Source: Hoplostethus atlanticus (lineage: Eukaryota > Chordata > Actinopteri > Trachichthyiformes > Trachichthyidae). From it: DNA of 64,000 nt. The stretch spans positions 708,501 to 772,500 of the forward strand of contig JAXDDX010000090.1 of the NCBI GenBank assembly GCA_034670405.1, given 5' to 3'. Below the pieces are notes generated by a model, which was given only the letters and a program-made list of their open reading frames with translations, was not told where the DNA came from and did not search any database. Position numbers and translations under genes: made by a program. The number at the start of each line of letters is the position of its first letter. Position 1 is the stretch's first letter. Below are positions 35,222 to 47,188 of the stretch, in pieces.

Positions 35222-35298
35222 CACATGTGAATAGCGACAATCACATGTGGAAATGTCGAATTCACATGTGGCTTTGACACAATATATTTTCACATGTG
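35222..35298. repeat. Four CACATGTG palindromes in 77 bases
   Basis: The 8-bp palindrome CACATGTG occurs at 35222-35229, 35242-35249, 35263-35270 and 35291-35298. Three copies are followed by GG, two of them by gaaat(g/c)tcg. This is either a short diverged tandem repeat with a unit of about 20-28 bases or part of an interspersed element. CACATGTG is also an E-box sequence. Confidence 0.8.
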
Positions 35299-36280
35299 GA
35301 AATCTCGTATGTGAAAGTGCAGGTTTCCATTTCACGTGACTTTTTTGTAAGGCTAGTACACAGATATAAAACGCAATTCAAACTTGGTCACACTTTTTGT
35401 AGTTAACAGTTTAAGGAAAGTTACATTCAAGCGCAAAAATGACATCTATTCCAGTTTTTGCAACAGCCAGACTATTTTCAATTCATTCAATTCACATAAT
35501 TACACTCCAAGTGTGAAGTTGTTTCTATTGCTATGCAAGGTGATTACATGCTAATGCAAGGTTTTTACAATGTGTTAAAGTAATCCATATCTCTTTCACG
35601 TTAATTCTTTGCACTTAATGCACTATTCCGTTCATCTAGTCAAGCCCTGCTCTTATATGTTGAGCAATTCATCTGAAATGTGTGAGAAAAAAATGCCTTA
35701 TATGTCAAGCGCAGCGGTGGGGAGAGAGGATCTACCTGACAACGAAAGTAATGAAAATGTCACTGACTTAAACCTCCCATCTCTTCGTTTCATAAATGCT
35801 CCGCTGAGCATATTAACATCGTTCGTCCCCCTAACTGCCCTCATTTACGTCTTCCTCTGTAAACTTCCTTCATTCTTCGTTCGCTCTTCTTTAATTTCCT
35901 GCGCGCATGTCCGGCTCACTTCTTTAACCTAACGCGCTTGGTTTGGTTTGGAAACTAGAGCGAGGCCCCCGAGCGAGGCTTTGAATGGTCTTTTTCTGTA
36001 TCTTGACATAACGGAGCCGTGGCCCTGTGAAGCCAGGGTCCATGGGTTAATGGGATCCATGACAGCCGAGGCCATTCCATCAGCGGTGGTAGTATGTGGA
36101 AAAGGTCAACTTCCAGTCCACAAACTCAAACCAAATAGAAATGTCAGTGTGGGAGAGGGGAAAGTAAGGAAAGGAAATTCATCACAAGTGGGGTAAATGC
36201 ATATTTTATATCTTTGCGCTGCCTTGAACTAAAATCATTAGTATTACACACAAAAACAATCAATCCAACAAACGAACAAC

Positions 36281-36380
36281 GGGGTGGCACGGTGGCTCAG
36301 TGGTAAGCACTGTGGCCTCACCGCTAGAAGGACCAGACCAATTCCTGGCCCTGGCCTTTTCCATGTGGAGAGGCAAATTG
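36281..36380 (+). mobile_element. Head of a common fish interspersed repeat
   Basis: The segment ggggtggcacggtggctcag, tggtaagcactgtggcctca, then agaaggacc and ttttccatgtggag matches the start of a very common fish repeat with a tRNA-like head. It is truncated: the segment from the phrase gttcgaa onward is missing. Confidence 0.7.
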
Positions 36381-36409
36381 GAATGGAAATGCCACTCAGA
36401 TTACCGTGC

Positions 36410-36650
36410 GCCCCCGCACTGTGAGCAACATGACCAACAAGTCACCGGAAGTCCAATCATTTCTTACAGAGCTGAGCTGATGTGTGGACGGGCTTCAAGC
36501 TTGTAGGCCGAGAAAAGTTGCGGTCGTTGGCCAAGATCGGATTTCCACGCTTCCTTGTTTCCCTACCGATGTGAACTATAGTTCCAGATATGATGTTATG
36601 AAAGGAAATACAAAAGCAAGATTTGCACAAAATACATAGCTGATCTTTCT
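36410..36650 (+). repeat. Unclassified interspersed repeat, copy 2
   Basis: This is the opposite-orientation partner of 19300-19500, sharing tacagagctgagc, gtcaccggaagtccaat and the gaaaagttgcggtc word. Confidence 0.5.
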
Positions 36651-36741
36651 TGGTCAAAATGCTTGCAGGGTGAATGCACGGTTAGATTCAGGCTCAAGCC
36701 TCTAGGTTGTTCATGTTCATAAGCATTGGACTGTCCTAGAC

Positions 36742-36795
36742 CAGGGGTTATCAACCTTTTTGTGCCTCGGGACCAGGGTGCGGACAGGGGGCCAA
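36742..36795 (+). mobile_element. hAT-type transposon end (truncated)
   Basis: A CAGGGGTTATCAACC terminus followed by tttttgtgcctcgggacc matches the usual end of hAT/Charlie-like elements. No opposite end or 8-bp duplicate of the flank (tcctagac) was found, so only one end remains. Confidence 0.6.
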
Positions 36796-36870
36796 TGCCG
36801 TAACATGGTGGCCTGGCAACCTGCCTTCCACTGATGCATGCTGGGATAGGCTCCTGCCCCTAATGGCTCA
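36796..36870 (+). repeat. Tail of a common fish interspersed repeat
   Basis: The words ggcaacctgccttccac, tgctgggataggctcctgcc resemble the 3' segment of the same family seen at 52314-52522. It lies directly after the hAT end. Confidence 0.55.
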
Positions 36871-37429
36871 AAGCTTGCTCATTTTCCATTCTTGAGAAAT
36901 GGCGTTTCAGTCCCAGCACTCCCCTCTCTCCGTTGGGGCCGTCACTGGTCACTCAAACCACACCGCTGTCCATTTCCTACATTTGCTGGGTTGTGAAAAT
37001 TTCATCAGGCCATATCCGTTGTTAGCTCACACATGGATTCAAGTGGAAGACCCAGGGGACACCGGCTACTGCAGCCGTGATTGTCTGAAACGCACAGAGA
37101 CCGACGGATGGATGGACAGATGTGCTGCTATCCCAGCTGTCCACCTTCAGCATCACAGCCATCTAGGGACACTGCTGGTAAATGCATCAAGCCTGCAACA
37201 ACCCATCAGCCTCAAGCACCGACATTCCACAGAACAAAGCCCGACTAGTCATTTAGAAGCTGGTAGCGTCTATGTGAAACGTTCACCTTTGATCTTTCGC
37301 AAAGTCCTTTCGAGCTTTTCTGTGAAAACACCTCTGTCTCCAAGGATGATGGATTTACCAATAGGCCACTGTACGGTATAGGCAGCTATGGATCTCCTTC
37401 TTCGATAGTGATTTCTCTAGCAGTCAGAG
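36871..37429. other. No recognised gene
   Basis: A 160-codon open frame (36899-37381, +) exists but has no recognisable motif, signal peptide or splice context, and its composition looks like translated non-coding DNA. Confidence 0.4.
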
Positions 37430-37770
37430 AACATTTAATCAGAGCTCAAGAAGCCACGGAGACTGTCCTTTGATTCCTTTAATTGCTTTTAGCTCTCGGC
37501 CACTCTGGCCGCTCCTCTCGTTTGGAAATTTCCAATTTAGACCAAATTCATTAAATTTTTTCTCCCCTCCCTCGATTCTCATTCTCTGTAGAGCAGCGAG
37601 CCGTTCTGTTCTGAACACCAGCTAAATTGCGAGCATTAATCATTTCAGAGTCATTATCAGCATTTTAAAGGTGAAAATCCAAACAAATTGTTTTTCATTT
37701 GGCCCAAGTTTAATAGTATTGTTTTCTTGTAATTTGCTGCCTTGGAGCATTCAACATAAACAATTAACAG
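37430..37770. promoter_or_regulatory. Candidate conserved non-coding element
   Basis: A block with tcctttaattgcttttagc, gagcattaatcatttcag and tcttgtaatttgctgcc words, A/T-rich but not repetitive. It resembles deeply conserved vertebrate non-coding sequence. Not tested. Confidence 0.3.
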
Positions 37771-38368
37771 TAAATTGGTAACTCTGCTTATCTTTCCCCA
37801 CCCTCTGGGTATTAAATCTTCAAATAAAGAATCACCCCTAATCAAGGAGGTGTACAATGTGAGCAATAGATAACACTTAATTTATGATGATAAATTAGAT
37901 ATCAGATAAATAAATGCATTGGGTACTATGTTCCTAAAAGCTAAACGATCTAATATCATGTCATGAGCCTTCACTTCATAGAGAGTACATACCATATCCA
38001 GTACCATATCCAAGCCTGCAAAAAGGGCGATCTAATAGCTCATGTGTTATTTTGACACATGAGTTAGAATGACTTTGAGCAGAACGATGGCTGAACCTCT
38101 TCACCACCCACAACCCTACCAGACACATTTACCAAAACACAGGACATGATGTAGTCACATCCCTTGTCCCGTAGATCAGGGTGAGGGCGTATATAGAAAC
38201 CTAGTTTAGATTTACAAGGAATGCGGTCAGTGGGGGTGGGGGTCAATGTGGAACGTGGAAGCGGCTACCTCCCATCATAGATGTTTAGTTGAATTAGGCT
38301 CACGGCACCTCCAGAAGGCTCAGCAGTAGACTCAGGCGTTCCAGAACCACCCAAGATAATGCTAGTGG

Positions 38369-38490
38369 CCTACTACCACTCAACATAGTGTATGCTAAAG
38401 TGTTAGCATGGAGCCTACTACCACTCAACATAGTGTATGCTAAAGTGTTAGCATGGAGCCTAACATCACTCAACATAGTTTACGCTAACG
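38369..38490 (+). repeat. 45-bp tandem repeat, about 2.7 units
   Basis: Units start at 38369, 38414 and 38459 with cctactaccactcaacatag. The first two units are identical over 45 bases. The third differs at several positions and is cut short. Confidence 0.92.
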
Positions 38491-38806
38491 TCAATGGCCA
38501 AGCCAATGATCTACAGGGGACACATGGATGGTTTTAGTGTATATTCTAAAACTTAACAGCTAAGTTGACAATTTCCTAAAACATGATGTATTCATTTAAG
38601 TAAAGTATTACCATAACTGTCACTTGGTATACTCTGTATTCAGATTGGCTCTGGCAGCTGACTGTAGATGCCCCATGGCCTGTTGGTTGTGCCTGGAAGC
38701 AGTTTGTTAGCATTAGTCGAACAAAACCTCAACACAGTGACTATTGGCCCAAGCCGTAGGAAACAATTCACTGCCTAGTCTGTCTACACTCTGCAACAAC
38801 TCATAT

Positions 38807-38807
<1 letters not shown>

Positions 38808-38849
<42 letters not shown>
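38808..38849. repeat. (GT)n microsatellite
   Basis: About 20 uninterrupted GT units. Confidence 0.96.
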
Positions 38850-38850
<1 letters not shown>

Positions 38851-39499
38851 ATAGCTCAGAATGGAATAGATTGTGCCTCCAGAGCAGAACTGACAGAGAT
38901 TAAAAATGAGTGGACCTGTGCCACCAAGCCACCAACACACTAAAACAAACACACACCACACACAAACACACACTCACACACCAAGTTGACAGACAAGGAA
39001 GGAAGTACTCTTAAACCATAATCCTTTCTTGTATTCGTCTCTTTTCGTGTTTGCGTGGAAAATTGCAATGTCAGAAAGGACCCAAACATGCAATGGATGA
39101 GTCCTAATAGGGCGGATTTGGCCACTCTGCTGCCAAATCACTTCAAGGACATATCAAGTGGAAAGAGAGATGGCAGGGGAGGGAGCAGAGACAGAGAGGG
39201 GGGAAATGGGCCTTTTGATATACATGTTTCCAAACAGGCAGTAGTGGAAACATGGCAGCCTCTACTTTTTCTAAACAGCCTGGCTAAACCTAATATGACG
39301 GCTCTGTGTGTGTATGTGCACATTTCCATTCATCCATGATCACAGGAATATTTTTCCATCTATTGTCTGGGAGCTGCGACCTTCTTACTCTCCCTTGCAA
39401 TGTAGGAAAAGATGCTTATTCTGTTGCACTCATTGCAAGTCGCTCTAAATGCCTAAAATGTGAATGTACATGTCAAGAAAGTAATCAGAACAGCAAGCA

Positions 39500-39590
39500 G
39501 ATACTGCCAGTCTTCTTGGTGATGGTCTTGTTTGTTTACAGTAATTATACTACTGTCTCAAAATTAAAGGGGTAATGGTTTATTGATGTA
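39500..39590 (+). repeat. Unclassified interspersed repeat, copy 2
   Basis: Diverged copy of 5996-6080 in the same orientation. Confidence 0.5.
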
Positions 39591-39869
39591 GCAGATAGGG
39601 ACAATGCTGGATAGCAAAGCTTGGATGAGTCACACCTCTCACAGATTTGATTTTACTAATCCAAAGAACGTAATTAATTAAAACCAATATTTCTTAAGCC
39701 ACCAAGGACCCCTTGTGCAACACTGAGGCTTGAAGAGTCTTCAACCCTCCACTTGTACTTTTAGCCTGAAATGAGAGTGCTAGCGCAAGGTAAAGCCACT
39801 GAAAACTCCTTTACACTCCTTGTGGTTGCAATTTCTGAACCAGTACATCCTCTTCCGCGATACGCAAGC

Positions 39870-40170
39870 GCGTCCAGTTTGGCTTCATCGACACCGGCAG
39901 CCTCTGGAAAAGCTGCGATGATTCACATCTCTCGGAGAAATTTCACGGCTAATGGAGACGGACCGGCGGTTGGAAGGGAAATTAAAACCAGTAATTGAGA
40001 GGCACTTGAGTGGCCAACATGCTGCATCACGTCCCTGGGGGCTTTGAGACTCCCGCGGAGCTGCGAGACAGATGACTTTGACGGAAAGCGCGGATCCATC
40101 CACTTCCGACGGGCCTAAATCACCGTGTCTTGTCAGTTTGACGACGCCACAGGATGGGCCCATAATGTGT
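39870..40170. promoter_or_regulatory. Candidate conserved non-coding element
   Basis: Non-repetitive, CpG-containing block with cacggctaatggagac, gaaattaaaaccagtaattgag and gaggcacttgagtgg words. It ends before a CA repeat (40249-40277). Inference only. Confidence 0.25.
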
Positions 40171-40248
40171 CCCATATGGCTGCTCTCTATGATGGAGATG
40201 CCCGCTGTACGTACTTAGGCATAGGGTGTATACGCACCCACCCACCCA

Positions 40249-40277
40249 CACACACACACACACACAGACACACACAA
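40249..40277. repeat. (CA)n microsatellite
   Basis: CA run preceded by CCCA units. Confidence 0.9.
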
Positions 40278-40789
40278 CATGCTGATATTCATATATTTTC
40301 ATAATGCAATAAAAATAGGAACTCAATGTGTTTATATTCTATTTATTATCGTGAGTTAAAGTTGTTAAAGTTTCATCTTACCGTACACACCTGCACCCCT
40401 ATGTGCAAGGATGCACGCATGCATGCAGGTGCACTCACACACGCGCTCGCATCAATTACCCTGCTACATGAGGATCTCAAGGGCCTTGCGGCAAAATCCG
40501 TTTGGCGTATCGCAGGACTTCAGCACCGCAGCACCCGTGCAGTTCATTAGTCGATGGCTAAATGTCTCACTCTCTCCCACTGATTGTATCTGCTGAGTTA
40601 ATGAACCACACACTGAACATCCTCCCTCTCTCTGTATATATTTCACTATCTCTCGCCCCCCCCCCCCCCTCCTCTCCCTCTTGATATCTCATAAACACGC
40701 TGTGTTCTTTCCGTCTCGCGCGCCCGTATAACCCATCGCTCGCTGTTTGTACACAGTCTCATTTCAAGTGTTTTTTTTTTTTTATCCCG

Positions 40790-41130
40790 GTCTTGGAAAA
40801 CATTCAGACACTTCATTTTTCCAGCGATTATTAAATCGCATCAGTGGGAGGACAGTCGACCAATTATCAGAAACTACCGTTCCAACACAGCGTTGCGAAA
40901 TACGCTTTGCTGATTGTTTCGGGCTATTAATTGATTGCGCTCGCCACGTTGCCATTGTCAGATTAAAGCCCGGTTTCTCTGTGGATATTTCCAGGAACTA
41001 AAGCTGCACTTGGCGAGATTTTATGTTAAAAATGCATTCAATTCATATTCCTATCAGCCTCAATCACAAAGTGGGGCTGCAACGGAGAAGAATGTATGCT
41101 CCCGACTAATTGAGATGCCGTAGATTCGCC
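40790..41130. promoter_or_regulatory. Candidate conserved non-coding element
   Basis: Non-repetitive block with ccagcgattattaaatcgc, gggctattaattgattgcgc and gaccaattatcagaaac words, mixing ATTA cores with CpG-rich words. It is one of the two strongest enhancer-like blocks by composition. Not tested. Confidence 0.35.
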
Positions 41131-43235
41131 CCGTTTGTCCAAATGAAAAAGCAGGAAATCTTCTCCATGCACAGACAATATGAATCAAAACTTGAGTCAA
41201 ATAGAAACTCCCTCCTAAACAGCAAGCAAGCAAGCACTCCGTCCAGAGAAAGCTGGACAGACTCTCTTTTCCCTTTGGCATCGTGAAGTATGAAGCATCA
41301 CACACCTGCTGGTTCGGTAAACAAACATTTGACCAACGTGCAAAAGTGTGTAGGTGCAGCTTTAAGAATAGCAGTCAGCTTCATGATGATCGTGATTGTT
41401 TTTTTTATTCTTATTTGTAATAGGTTTTTACAGGCATTAAGCACAGAAAACCCATGTCAAATTTCAAGCACAAAGGTATAGACTGGGTTTACGAGATTTC
41501 TACACAACCAGAGCGAAATGCTTCATTTTGTTGGTTCATAGATCCACAGAACCGAATGTGACAAAATCTAGGAATAACAGAACAGAAAAAAACAAAGGAT
41601 ATGAATGCCTGGGCTACTATGACACTATTCAAGGAGAAGCAACCTAATGTTGAATCATCGAAGGTCCCTGCCTGTACGCCGTATGTCGTAGGCTTTGTTT
41701 ACTAGCTGCCGTCATACTCCGATGATGATAGGGCCAGTGTGCTGAGTCCAGGGATCGTCTTCCATTCATCTCAACCTAACTCCCATCAGACTCCATTCAT
41801 TACCCAGCACAGATAACCCAGCCGGGGAAAAACGCTAAGTCAGCGCCCCGACAAACTTCCTGAGATACACTGTTTCTCGCTCTCTGATACAATAGAATAG
41901 TCTGGTCTACTGTAGTGCAGAGTTTTCACTTTCCATAGACACCCTGTCTGAAGGTAGCCTGATAGTCAGACTCAATGGACGTTTTGTTTGTTTCACACAT
42001 TATTCAGTCTGAAAGTGCTTCCAGTTTGAAAGACTGCCAAGCACAGAGTCCTCGTGGATTGGTTTATCCCATAATCAATCACAAAATGAATGTCTTCTAA
42101 AGTCATCTAGCTAGCTAACTAACTGAAAAGCCATTGCAATGTATCGTATACTGAATAGTGAGACACCATACAAAGTAGCCTACCATTTATACGCCATGTG
42201 GATTTCATCCACGACAACACCAGACCAGATCTTCAGGTCTCTGAAGATCTCGGACCCCAAACATGTTCCTTCACATTTTGTGCCTCAGGACTGCCAAACA
42301 CAAGCGAGCACCGACCATTACATATATCACCAGGCACACCAAGTTCTAACCCCATCCCTGCAACACCACACCTGATCCTCCATCAGTGTGATCAGGGGAA
42401 CTACAACATCGATAACAATCTTTCAACAAAGTGTTGGTGGCTTCACCATGTTTCACTCGGAAGCCATGCCCATGGTAGAATTCAGTCTTGGCTTGAAGAG
42501 CATCCTATTCACTGAAATCACCAATGAGGGAAGCAGAGCCAGACCCTGAGTAGTTGGGACTAGCAAATCAGGGGCTGGTTCTAGGGACGTCTGAAGGATA
42601 GGGCCACCATAAAACTGAAAGTTACATACAGGTCTGATCATGGTCTTTGCATTACACTCTTTTCTACAACAGATTACACTGTACCCAACACAAGAGTTCA
42701 ATAACACCACTAGTCCAAATGTAATAATCCACCACATTTTCATATAAATAACCATTTTGCTATCGTCTATCACCAATTGATACACGATAGCGATTCAACC
42801 TCATGAAAGCTTTTCCATTTGCTAGAGATTTAGTTCTTCAAACATTTCACGGAGTCAGAGCCGCTCTGGAGGCAGAAATAATCTTGAGTTAAACCTCACT
42901 GGTAAACGTCAGGTTTTGATGTCAGAATCAAAACGTTCTCTGGGGGGTTGTCGGAAAAAAAAGCAATCTGGGAAAAGTGGGGAATTATGAACAGAAATAG
43001 AACTAGACGAGACAGGTTGAGGGAAAGTGGGTACGACAAAAAAGTAAATTCTAACACTCCATTGGAATCCATCACAGATTGATATTACAGTGTAGGAGTA
43101 TCCCAGGGTGGGATTTCCTTTATTTTCAAGTGTTGGAAATGTTGGTTTAGGTATGTTTATATAACCCTCATTTGTTATATTCTCAATTATATACTATTCT
43201 ACGGCTCCTTCCTTATTGACTACTCTTCTCTGATG
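41131..43235. other. No recognised gene
   Basis: Unique sequence. The segment 42880-42925 shares aacgtcaggtttt(g)(a/g)tgtcag with 55010-55040, a trace of one interspersed repeat. Confidence 0.45.
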
Positions 43236-43330
43236 TATCCTATTACTCCTTGCTGCAATGGACCAGTTTCCCCACAGGGATCATTAAAATGTCATCTAAT
43301 ATAGTAAATGAATCTAATGCAATGTAATCT
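43236..43330 (+). repeat. LINE 3'-tail fragment
   Basis: The segment accagtttccccacagggat, cattaaaatgtcatctaata followed by diverged aatctaatgcaatgtaatcta words is the usual end of a fish LINE 3' UTR, which ends in a short tandem repeat. Confidence 0.55.
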
Positions 43331-43577
43331 AAAGAAACACTTGACACAAATCACTGAATGCATGACACATACAGCTGAATGTACGAGTGCAGCGAGTGAG
43401 CGTGGTGCTGACCTGCAGAATGAGAAGCTTTCGACTCGCCATACGTTGATGACGTCCGTCTGACAGAGGTAGCCGTGGGTTCGGGCCGCTGAGGACAGGC
43501 CATCACCGAGCGGCTTAGAGAAGGAGGATCTATTCAGCGGTTCAGCCTGACAAATAACTCTTCACTAGTTGCCCAAC

Positions 43578-43579
<2 letters not shown>

Positions 43580-43622
<43 letters not shown>
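43580..43622. repeat. (CA)n microsatellite
   Basis: About 21 CA units. Confidence 0.96.
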
Positions 43623-43625
<3 letters not shown>

Positions 43626-44039
43626 CTAATAGAGTATATGTGTTTCTTACTATGTCACATGAGAATCCAGCGGCGTGTCCAATCACGTTACAGCACTAGC
43701 ACCGCTACCCTAAGGCTGCTGCAAACACTCAGTCACATGTGGAGCCGTCACTGTAAATGCAAGCTGTATGTATGTTATTTTAATGTGCATGCTGTTTACA
43801 GTTTGTCACGCTTGCTTTGGCTAAATTTTCTGATGTGAAAAACACTTAATTTGCACTCAAAATCCCATGTAGCACGCAAAAGGAAACACGAGGTAGTACA
43901 TCATGTAGCCTAGCATCAGAACATTGGCATGCTTAACATTGTTGTTGAAAATGTCAAAAGTAATTCTCATCTCAACAGAGTACGCTATGTTCTTTTCTAA
44001 AGATTTATCCAAGTAGCAACAACCAAAATGTACAGTGCA

Positions 44040-44160
44040 TTTAGATTTGATTTAGACAGACAGACAGACAGACATAGACCAATAGTTTATTTTAAAAGAC
44101 CGATATCGGGCCGATACATGTGACCGATATATTCGTCTAACCCTATAAGAGTTTTACATT
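44040..44160. repeat. GACA run and ccgatat-rich repeat trace
   Basis: A (GACA)n run at 44057-44074 is followed by gaccgatatcgggccgatac and gaccgatatattcg, words seen in fish DNA transposons. No ends could be defined. Confidence 0.4.
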
Positions 44161-44884
44161 GATCCCGTTTGCACCCGACTTTTCCCAGAGAGCTGCATCA
44201 ACAAGCCATTTAATATGGAAGCCAAGCCATGTAAACAAGCACGTACCGCAAAAGAAAAACACAAACACACCATAAAAAGTTCTCAACGAGTTGCCGAGAC
44301 CGTTACAATGACTGCAGAGGAGGAATGAAAGTGTGCCTTTGCAGTCTTTCCTCGTCGTTGTTTTCGCTTGTTTTATGGCCGAGGAATGAGGCTCAACGTC
44401 TTAAGTCTAATTGACCGTTGTTTTATGTGAAAGCACAGCTTGTGTCACTCTAAAAAAAAAGGTGCTTTTTATTTCCGAGCTAGGAGATACTGCTGTGTTT
44501 ATTACCAAACAAAAGTCAGCGAGGAGAGGAGAGGAGAGGGAAAGAGTGGAGAGGAAAGGAGGGGAGATGAGTGGAGAGAGTTCTATTTAAGTTGTGTTGT
44601 GTTTCAAAGTGGTGTTTCACTGGAAACACACTCACACACAAACAGGGAAATCCTTACACACAAGCACACACACACATTCACACTCACACATACACACTGA
44701 AATTCTTATATGCCTGTCCACAAAAAGCAGATTTGCTTTTTTACGCATGCACACACCCTCACCCTCACCCCTTACACAGTATACACACCTTTATCATGAA
44801 TCAGCAGAGGTACCAAACAACACTGGAGCTTAATGAAGAGAGCCAAATGTAGAGAGCAGCTCATTGCTGTACACTTAGCTAATG

Positions 44885-44887
<3 letters not shown>

Positions 44888-44919
<32 letters not shown>

Positions 44920-45029
44920 AGTGTCCTGCTTCCCACTGCCCAGGTCCTTCATCTTGGCCATGGCTCTTATTGACTGTGTCGGAGGCCATAAATCATTGTG
45001 TGTGTGTATGTGTGTGTGTGTGTGTGTGC
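44888..45029. repeat. (GA)n and (TG)n microsatellites
   Basis: GA run at 44888-44918 and TG run at 44997-45029. Confidence 0.95.
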
Positions 45030-45261
45030 GCGCGCACAGCCCAATGCTTTTCTGGATGTGAGCAGCAGCACACAGCAATCTCAGGACAGGGAGGCAACAG
45101 AGCAATCAGTGTGTGTATGTGTGTGTGATCAGCGTGACAGAGCAACAGTAGCCAATGTGGTAGACTGGCCATTGGACAAGGTGTACCTGGCTGTCTGTCT
45201 GCTTCCAACCTTCTTCACACACATGATGTAAAATGTTTTACAAGCCAACGCACACAGACAC

Positions 45262-45311
<50 letters not shown>

Positions 45312-45414
45312 TAAGTATACAATAATGCATCTAGTAAATGTTCATACTTCTTACTTTTCTTACTTTTTCTGTCTTTCTCTCACTGTCCCTACTACCCTTT
45401 TTCTACCCATAACA

Positions 45415-45445
<31 letters not shown>

Positions 45446-45608
45446 GGACAGGGTGGTGATGGGTCGAGTTCAGATGGTGGTGAAGTGTGTCTGTCGTTAA
45501 CTGGCCTCCATTAACATTTCCCAGAGTGCTACTGGAGGGAGCAATCAAATAGAGCAGTCAAGCAGACGCACTGTGGGCAGCAATCATACGTGTACGCACC
45601 CACACCCA

Positions 45609-45650
<42 letters not shown>
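45262..45650. repeat. Cluster of (CA)n and (CT)n microsatellites
   Basis: CA at 45262-45309, CT at 45417-45440 and CA at 45600-45650. Confidence 0.95.
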
Positions 45651-45653
<3 letters not shown>

Positions 45654-45767
45654 TCGCACTGGTAGGAAACAACAGTGTTGACATTTCGGAGTCCCAAAGT
45701 GCTGCAGAGAGGTCTGGGAATAGGCTAGCACTGCTGAAGAGTACAGATGTATTCACTGTACAAGGCT

Positions 45768-45985
45768 CTTTGGACTGTTCCTCCTCACAGAGCTGTTTCA
45801 GTGCATTGATATTTTTAGGATGTCTTGCATGAACAGCTTGCTTCAGGTCATGCCACAACATTTAAACAGGGTTAAGGTCAGGACTTTGTTTAAGTCATTC
45901 TGTTGTAGATTTGCTTTTGTGTTTGGGGGTCATTGTCCTGCTGCATGACCCAACCTCTGCTGAGCTTCAGATCACACACTATTGT
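45768..45985 (-). pseudogene. Tc1/mariner transposase C-terminal remnant
   Basis: On the reverse strand the translation begins with QQDND, the region around the second catalytic aspartate of Tc1-type DDE transposases. The frame then shifts and continues as PDLNPV, a stop, and MLWHDLKQAVHARHPKNI with LKQLCEEEQSKE. The stop codon (TAA, complement of 45862-45864) lies where the third catalytic acidic residue of the DDE triad normally sits, right after NPV. The copy is therefore inactive twice over. The N-terminal DNA-binding part and both inverted repeats are missing. A LINE-type tail (46060-46095) follows on the + strand. Confidence 0.88.
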
Positions 45986-46054
45986 TATGACTTGGATGAA
46001 GATCCGTTCCAAACGTTGTTAAGATCATTTTCAGATGCTTTTCACGATGCACAC

Positions 46055-46100
46055 ATATCACACGGGGATCATAAAAGTTTCATCTAATCTCATCCGTTCT
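46055..46100 (+). repeat. LINE 3'-tail fragment
   Basis: The words cacacggggatcataaaagt, ttcatctaatctcatccg are a diverged LINE 3' end. It lies beside the Tc1 remnant. Confidence 0.5.
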
Positions 46101-47188
46101 GTTTTTGAGTGAGCTCAAACACTATATCTCGTTCAAAATAGCTCACAGTACCTCTTATTCTGGAAAACCTGGAATAAAATACCCAGGATGTCGTGATATT
46201 AAGCAAAGATAACCAGAAACCTACAACGCATCACTTCCTGTGCACTTCAAAGACCTACCTGACGCCTGATGTGTTTAGAGAACAGCAGATGGAAAAGCTT
46301 TCACGGAACCGGCTAGAGGTTGAGTCACTATTGTGTTACATCAATTGGTAATAGAGTAGCAAGAAAAGGACATTTATTTATGTGAAAATGTCACAGATTT
46401 TAAGGCCAGTGTGTTGGAATGGATATGGCATTTCAAGTGGTCCGAAAAAAGAAAAAGGCGAGATGGAGGAATTGTGGGATGCATCCATTATTTAATGCAC
46501 TCAGAATTGTTGTCCATGCATCTGAACTGGCCTCTCCAGGAGCTCGGTAAAAGAGGCAGAGAGTGAGAGAGAGATGAATAGTCGGTGGCGTATTTTACAT
46601 CCTCCTTCCTCCTGCCTCTATCTCTCTCCTCCTCCTCCCCTGAGAGTGAGGTTTTGTATCACCTCTCACAATACTTCAGTTACCGCTCTCCGTCTGAAAA
46701 TAGCACAGATAAGTCTAAAAGGCGGAGAGAGCGCAAAGAGAGAGTGAGAGAAGCCCGACGAATCCTCAACATCCTGCGGATGGACCGAAGTGGGCAGATG
46801 TGCTCTCCTATGTGTGATGAAAAGAAAGAGATACACAGAGAGAAAGAAATGCCGGGGAAAACGATGATGAAAAAAAAAAGCAAGGCAATCAAAAGACTTG
46901 ACGTTGAATGGGTGCCAGGCGGTGTTTTCCCGAAAATGTTATTTGTGACAAAAATAATACGACAAAAGTAATAATTTGTTATAATACTCTTCCTTCAGAA
47001 ATCAGTAAATTACATCTCCTGTGAATGATCAGGAAAAAACAGGGCCAATGTTCTTGTGGTCCTTTCAAAATAAAATCAAAGTAGTGGGAATACTTCCACT
47101 AACTGATGGTAGAAACTACTCAACCATTTCTCATGTGAGCTACAAGGTGGAAGAGGAAGTATGAGGGGCAGCTAGTGAGGTATAGTTG
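46101..47188. other. No recognised gene
   Basis: Unique sequence. A 128-codon frame at 46585-46971 (+) is Ser/Arg/Lys/Glu-rich, as expected from its CTC- and GAGA-rich DNA, and has no known domain. Confidence 0.45.

Noticed and set aside
36899..37381. 160-codon open frame on +
   Set aside because: No recognisable domain, no splice or start context, composition like translated non-coding DNA, and next to repeat fragments.
42139..42785. Two overlapping + frames and one - frame near 42.1-42.8 kb
   Set aside because: Competing frames with no motifs; no support for coding.
46585..46971. 128-codon frame on + with a basic region
   Set aside because: Composition follows CTC/GAGA-rich DNA; no family resemblance.
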